Of a stretch of 64,000 nucleotides of DNA, positions 59,136 to 64,000 are shown piece after piece (within the stretch, counting starts at the first letter, position 1; every line of letters begins with the position of its first letter). This DNA comes from Gelatoporia subvermispora B (lineage: Eukaryota; Basidiomycota; Agaricomycetes; Polyporales; Gelatoporiaceae). The stretch covers positions 508,556 to 572,555 of the forward strand of contig KB445793.1 of the NCBI GenBank assembly GCA_000320605.2, in the 5' to 3' direction. Under the pieces are notes generated by a model. That model did no database searches. It was not told the DNA's origin and was given only the letters and a program-made list of their open reading frames with translations. Made by a program: the position numbers and the translations under genes.

Positions 59136-60270
59136 TCAAGAACTCGACCCATCCGAGTGGGAGTCATCTGGAGAGGATGCCGAAGAGAATGGTCTCGACA
59201 AGGCGCCTACCGGATGGTAATCAGCGCAATTGAACAATTAGACTAGATGAGCGCACGGACCTGGTTTGACACCCCGAGAACGACGAGGGTCGTAAAAGTG
59301 CGCCAATTTCTCGTCGCGGATGATCTCATCAAAAAATACGTCCAGTGATGGCCGGCAATTCTCGATGGTCTCGTCGTCATGATCCAGAGCATATTGCACA
59401 AACTTTGCCATTAGTTCAGTGTAGCGTACGATCTTCTCGCCACACATTGTAGACGGGTGACTGTTGAATAATATTTCCGTTCTCGATACGTGCTCAAGAA
59501 ACTGCATCTTGTAGGTGGACGCATGTCAGCCCCGGGATCTTGATGAAGGGCGTGAGAAGCAGGCGCAGGTCCGGAATGTAGTCTGTATTATCAATAGCTC
59601 CCATGACGCCTTCGTTGTCCATGTTCTCCAGCAGGCTGTTGTGCCGAATTGACTCGACCGGGGGAAATTTGTCAGGGATTGCGAGTTCGCTTTCGAACTC
59701 CAAGTCGTCAATCACGTCTGGCGCAGTCAGTTAGTTTTGACATAGATGAAATTTCACCGACGTACCCTCAAAAAGGCACAATAGCTTGGCCACGCGCTGG
59801 ATCTCGTCCATATCGAATTTGCCAATGACGCTGGCTTGCATCATCCGGTTACTAGTGACTTTGCAGCCGTATTCGTGAGCGACGGAGTCGACGACTACCC
59901 TGAATTCTTGTTCCCAGGCTGATTCAACTGGCCTCTGTGGCGAAAGTATTCTGACAGGAAGGATACCGCCCCCCGATGACAGGGTACTGACAGTGATTGT
60001 CCAGACGTCAGGATCAGGTACATCCCAGCGATGTTTACGGAGGAATCGTTGCGCAGGAAAGTCCAGAGATCGTATGTATTCGGCCACTTCTTCAAGGCGG
60101 GCATTCATTGATTGTGACCTTTCCTTCTGCAATATCTGCCTCTCCTTCTCACCGACGTCAGTGCGGAGATGGGCCAATCTAGGGTTGCGTTGGGCGATAT
60201 GAAATGGCAAGGCTGGATAGGGTATCTTCTCGGCTGCAACTTGGAGATGGAATAAGACAGAAAACGACAT
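59136..60270 (-). pseudogene. amidoligase-like copy C, 2-nt deletion in exon 2
   Basis: Exons 59766-60270 (505 nt), 59261-59717 (457 nt) and 59136-59206 (71 nt). Exon 2 is two bases shorter than the 459 nt of copies B and D. The missing bases lie near 59521-59527, where GGGCTGACA runs into GCGTCC instead of keeping a Tyr/Ala codon; after it the frame gives VHLQDAVS and a stop, while the true frame resumes as MQFLEHVSRTEILFNSHP. Exon 1 is open: MSFSVLFHLQVAAEKIPYP, HRWDVPDPDVWTITVSTLS, GGILPVRILSPQRP, HEYGCKVTSNRMM, DEIQRVAKLLCLFEG. Probably a pseudogene; truncated expression is possible. Confidence 0.78.
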
Positions 60271-60586
60271 AGCTTAGCTTGTGGCTTGTGGCTAATTATA
60301 CACTGAGTTGATGTTGAGCCGTGGCGGTGGTTGAAGTTGGGCGTTCGAACCGGGAGCGGACTCCTTTGCCCTTGTTGACATGCCGCGGTGGCAACTGACA
60401 CATACCCACCAGAGCACTGAACACTTCGAGATCGGTAAAATTCTGTAATAGTACATGAAATACATCGTACTACAAAGGATCCAGATGGCCTAGGCAAACG
60501 TCGAGAACGCGGCTATAGATCGATACCACGCGATCAGAGACTGGTGCTGATCCACGATAGGGAGCCAAGGGCAATCTGCGGGAATG
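60271..60586. promoter_or_regulatory. copy C 5' flank and copy D 3' flank
   Basis: It contains, read on the minus strand, GGTTCGAACGCCCAACTTC and the following CCACCGCCACGGCTCAAC stretch, the block shared with copies B and D, about 40-75 bases before the copy C ATG. No gene. Confidence 0.4.
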
Positions 60587-61724
60587 TCAAGGACTGGGTA
60601 TATCTGAATGGGAGCCGTCTAGGGAGGACGCGGGAGATGATAGTCTCGACAAGACCCCGACTGTATGGTAGTCAGCGGACCTGAACCATTGGGCTAGATA
60701 GAACATACGGACCTGGATTTACGTCACGAGAACGGCGAGGATCGTAGCAATCCGCTAATTTCGCATCGCAAATTATCTCGTCGAAGAAGACATCTAGTGA
60801 TGGCTGGCAGTCCTCGATGGTCTCATCGTCATGATCTAGAGCATATTGCACGAATTTGACCATCAGTTCCATGAAGCGTACGATCTTGTCGGCACAGGTT
60901 GTAGTTGGATGACTGTTGAACAATATCTCCGTTCTTGATTTGTGGTAGACAAGCTGCAATTTATAAGTTGCCGCTTGTGGGAGTCCGTGGACAACAAGAT
61001 AGGGAACAACAAGCATGCGCAGACCAAAAATGTCTTCTGCCCCATTGATGGCAGCCATGACCTCATTGTCTTCCATGTCTCGCAGGACCCTGTTGCGTCG
61101 CACCGATTCGACCCGGGGAAGCTTATCGGGAGTTGCGAGTTCACTTTTGAACTCCAGATCGTCAATAACGTCTGGCGCAGTCAATTAATCATGACACAGT
61201 CGAAGGTGAACTTACTTACTCTCGAAAATGCAAAACAACTTCACCACACGCTTGATCTCTTCAAGTTGGAACTTGCTGATAACGCCAGCATGCATCATCC
61301 GGTCACTGGTGATTTTGCAGCCATACTCGCGGACCACCGAGGTGATGACTGGCTTAAATTCTTGCGCCCAGTCGGAGTCAACCGGTCTCTGTGGCGAGAG
61401 CAGTCCAACAGGAAGAATGCCGCTCCCTGGTGGCAGAGAATCACCAAGGATCGTCCACATGTCAGGTTTGGGCTGGTCCCAACGATGTTTCGGGTTGAAG
61501 GGCTGGGCAGGATAGCCCAGGGATTTTATGTATTCAGCTACTTCTCCGAGACAGGCTATCATCAACTTGTATCTTTCGTTCTGACATTTCTTCCTCTCCT
61601 CTTCACCAACTTCAGTGCGGAGATGGGCCAATCTAGGGTTGCGTTGGGCGATATGGAATGGCAGGGCTGGGTAGGGTAGCTTCTCGGAAGCAGTCTGAAG
61701 ATAAAGCACGACACAAAACGGCAT
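60587..61724 (-). CDS. amidoligase-like pseudoenzyme copy D, intact
   Basis: 345 residues from exons 61220-61724 (505 nt), 60713-61171 (459 nt) and 60587-60660 (74 nt), with all frames open. It is homologous to the amidoligase at 62.1 kb: collinear blocks, and the exon 1/exon 2 junction falls at the same place (KLFCIFES|NVIDD here, KMCSLFE|EVID there). The N-terminus MPFCVVLYLQTASEKLPYP lacks the acidic GVExE signature. Other signature sites are replaced: GLLSPQRP for ELVSPVL, GCKITSDRMM for GFHVHIG and EILFNSHPTTTC for IEFRQHQGE, where only the last His remains. So it is very unlikely to be an active ligase of the family. Ends with SSPASSLDGSHSD. Function unknown. Confidence 0.75.
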
Positions 61725-62120
61725 GACTAGCTATATGTCGAACTGGTATTGAGGCTGTGGCGATGGTTGAAGTTGGACGTTCGAGTTGGGAGCGGGTTGT
61801 GGCTGCCGTAATCCGCGGCATGATCTCGGCATAGTCGTGTGATCGCACGCACCGTGAAAGTTGCGTCTCGTTTAGGCAACTCAGCGACATCGAGCGCCTG
61901 GCAGCGCAAGCGGAACATATGGTAGCCAGCGCACGGCGAAATCTGTGCTGTCCACGGCTGGTCACCTATTGTTCTCTCGGCCACAATATGATTACTGAGG
62001 CAGACGCTTCACGATATAAATGGAGATCAATTGACGCTGCCCACCGGGTTTCAACTTCCTTCCCTCCCCACCCCCAAATCCACAGGTTGATCTAGCGTCG
62101 TGCGGCGGACGGCCGATATC
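61725..62120. promoter_or_regulatory. divergent promoter between copies D and E
   Basis: On the copy D side, read on the minus strand, lies ACTCGAACGTCCAACTTCAA at about 61765-61790, shared with copies B and C. On the copy E side, TATAAA lies at 62015-62020, about 100 bases before the ATG at 62121. Confidence 0.45.
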
Positions 62121-63638
62121 ATGTCGCCACCAATCGAATTCCAGCCACAGTTTGGGGTCGAGTTTGAGATGGTGGTAAAGAACATCCGACGTCACTTCGA
62201 CTGCTCCGGAACCGAAGAATCGAAGGTCTTCGCAATTATGGCCCAGCAAATTAGCAATGGCTCTGGGCAAGATGTGCGCTCTACCCTAGACAAGGATGTT
62301 TCGGACATACAGACACTGGACACGAGACCCTGGACCATTGTTCAGGATGCTAGCATACGGGAGTTTAGCAAGGTATCGGAGAAGGAGCAACATTCCCCGA
62401 AAAGTAAACAGGATCGCACATCTCTCGAGCTAGTCTCACCTGTGTTACCATGGGATTCAAGTGGGAAAGGAGCTTTGAAACGCGTTGTCGACTTCATCCG
62501 AGATACCTGGCGCCCTGCCACCAACGACACGACTGGATTTCACGTTCACATTGGCAATGACGCAGTCTCCGAAGGCGAGCTTCCGTTCACATTTGAACAG
62601 CTCAAGCAGCTGGCCAAGATGTGCTCACTCTTTGAAGGTTCGTGTTGAGGTACGCTTGTCTTGCAGATGATCTCAACTGAAAGTCTTGCAGAGGTAATCG
62701 ATGGGTTTCATCCTCCCGACCGCGCTGGTAGGGAGCCAGAGGACAGCGAATACACGCTGTCGAACGTAGCAAATTCATTCTTTGCAACGTGTCAAACCAA
62801 GGCCGACCGTGTTGAGAAGCTCGAGAAGAACGTTCGGGGAGTCCAGGGGATCGTAGACTGTATGAACAGAGACTCAGATAAACAAGGCGATACGGGAAGC
62901 AAGAAGAGATACTATAAGGTCAATTTTGCAAGTCTTTTCAAGCACGGGTCAATCGAGTTCCGTCAGCATCAGGGCGAGCTCAGGTACGATCGAATCGAGC
63001 TCTGGGTATCATTTCTTGTCGAATTTGTGCGAGCATCGATCGCGATGACGGACGACAAAATCCGAACACTAGCCGAGAATCCGGTAACCCTTGACGTCTT
63101 GGTGACGGATGTCGTCAAGAACGAGAAATACCGTAGACTGGTCTGGAAAGACTACATGAAGGCCATCTCCGCCCCTGTAGAAGAGCAAATACGCGTGCTG
63201 AGCAACAAGGATAGTAGGAAGGAGAGGCAGAAGCAGGAGAAGGCGCTCTCTGGGGTCAAATTAGCGGGCCTGCCGGCAGGTAGAGCAAGAGGTGGCACCG
63301 ACAGGTCTCAAGTCGCAGGTCCATCGACGCTCGAATCGGCCGTGGAGCAGAACGCGTCTGAGAAGATGCCAGTGGAGAATGCCCTCATAGAAGCGACGGG
63401 AGAAGCGCACAATTTATCGAAGGTCAAACATGAATCACAATCGTCCAAGGAGCCGGGTCTTCGAGGGGATCACTTGGGTCTTGAACCTCCGACCTCGTAT
63501 GACGGAGATGTCGAGAGCTCGTCTAGTGATGAGGATGGGTTGGACAAGGTAAGGAGGAAGTTGTGGTCGTCCTCAGACAAGCAACCCGTGAAGAAAAAGG
63601 GCATGGACGGCGACGACAAAGACTTATTCGCTATATAA
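62121..63638 (+). CDS. putative amidoligase (Amidoligase_2 family), copy E
   Basis: 487 residues from two exons (62121-62637, 62692-63638; 1464 nt). The putative amidoligase family has a glutamine-synthetase-like COOH-NH2 ligase fold and is thought to form amide bonds with ATP in modifying peptides or small molecules. All family signatures are seen: FGVEFEMV (residues about 11-18), WTIVQDASI (near 73), SLELVSPVL (near 103), TGFHVHIG (about 143-150), KVNF and SIEFRQHQGEL (near 258). After the domain the C-terminus is low complexity and charged (ESSSSDEDGLDKVRRKLW, KKKGMDGDDKD). The first intron uses a weak GTTCGT donor. It is divergent from the pseudoenzyme copy D. The substrate is unknown. 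Confidence 0.85.
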
Positions 63639-64000
63639 AAGTGCACGGTTCATTTTAGTGGTTTCGTTAGTGTGTTTGGAAAGTATGCGTTCACAGATTA
63701 CTTTCATCAGGATTGATATATGGCCATCTATACTCCTTGTACTCGGCGCATTCGTGATGTACCATATATCCCGCTAATGATATGCTATGCTGCTCTGAGC
63801 CCTACGAAACCTGTCATCGTCTAGGACGTGTGCGGTCGAAAGTTGTTCATCGTTATAACTCAATCAGCTCCCATGCCCGCATCTGTGGTTCTAGAAACAT
63901 AAGATACTGTATAATGCACACGGTACAGCGTAACGGTACAAGTGCGAAAGAAACCGAGAGGCTAAACCAACATGGGAGTAGATGGGGAATCATATTGTCT
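63639..64000. other. 3' flank at the right edge
   Basis: No gene recognised in the last 360 bases. Confidence 0.4.

Noticed and set aside
1..64000. tRNA, rRNA, CRISPR, insertion sequences or LTR retroelements
   Set aside because: No cloverleaf-like or rRNA-like stretches, repeat-spacer arrays, reverse transcriptase, integrase or transposase motifs were seen by eye; a dedicated search was not possible.

Overview
The window is nuclear DNA of a filamentous basidiomycete, most likely a wood- or litter-decaying agaricomycete. The evidence is dense genes split by many 45-70 nt GT-AG introns, secreted carbohydrate-active enzymes (GH131 glucanase, GH37 trehalase), several P450s, F-box/LRR proteins and the Msp1, RPAP1, PRMT3 and RBM25 housekeeping set. 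There is no transposase, rRNA, tRNA or CRISPR that I can recognise. All gene models were built by hand by joining reading frames at splice sites; the internal check in each case is that the exon lengths sum to a multiple of three and that family motifs run across the junctions.

Layout: 0-3.8 kb holds the 3' end of an F-box/LRR gene, a short-chain dehydrogenase and a RidA-type deaminase. 4.0-6.5 kb holds a proline-rich protein with a linker-histone-type winged helix. 7.5-13.7 kb holds a 2-oxoglutarate/Fe(II) oxygenase and a cytochrome P450 separated by 3 kb with no clear gene. 14.2-23.6 kb, all on the minus strand, holds a CsbD-like glycine-rich gene with a frameshift, a GH131 enzyme, glutathione synthetase and RPAP1. 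24.3-33.7 kb, plus strand, holds PRMT3, an S28 serine peptidase and a GH37 trehalase. 33.8-39.6 kb, minus strand, holds an F-box protein, the AAA ATPase Msp1 and a small Ser/Ala/Lys-rich protein. 41.1-47.8 kb holds a second 2-OG oxygenase (with a 7-nt microexon) and two P450s. 49.2-51.4 kb holds the splicing factor RBM25.

The most unusual part is 51.9-63.6 kb: five homologues of the putative amidoligase family (Amidoligase_2). One (62.1 kb) is intact and keeps every signature residue. Four others (two on plus, two on minus) share one three-exon structure with first and second exons of 505 and 459 nt, but have lost every signature acidic, histidine and arginine residue except one His; three of the four carry a stop or frameshift and one is intact. 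Between them lie 4.3 kb of degenerate sequence with a second, unrelated duplicated pair. This looks like a lineage-specific gene-birth-and-death cluster of amidoligase-like pseudoenzymes.

The oxidative genes (SDR, RidA, two 2-OG oxygenases, three P450s) may serve secondary metabolism or detoxification, but no backbone synthase is present, so a biosynthetic cluster is not demonstrated.
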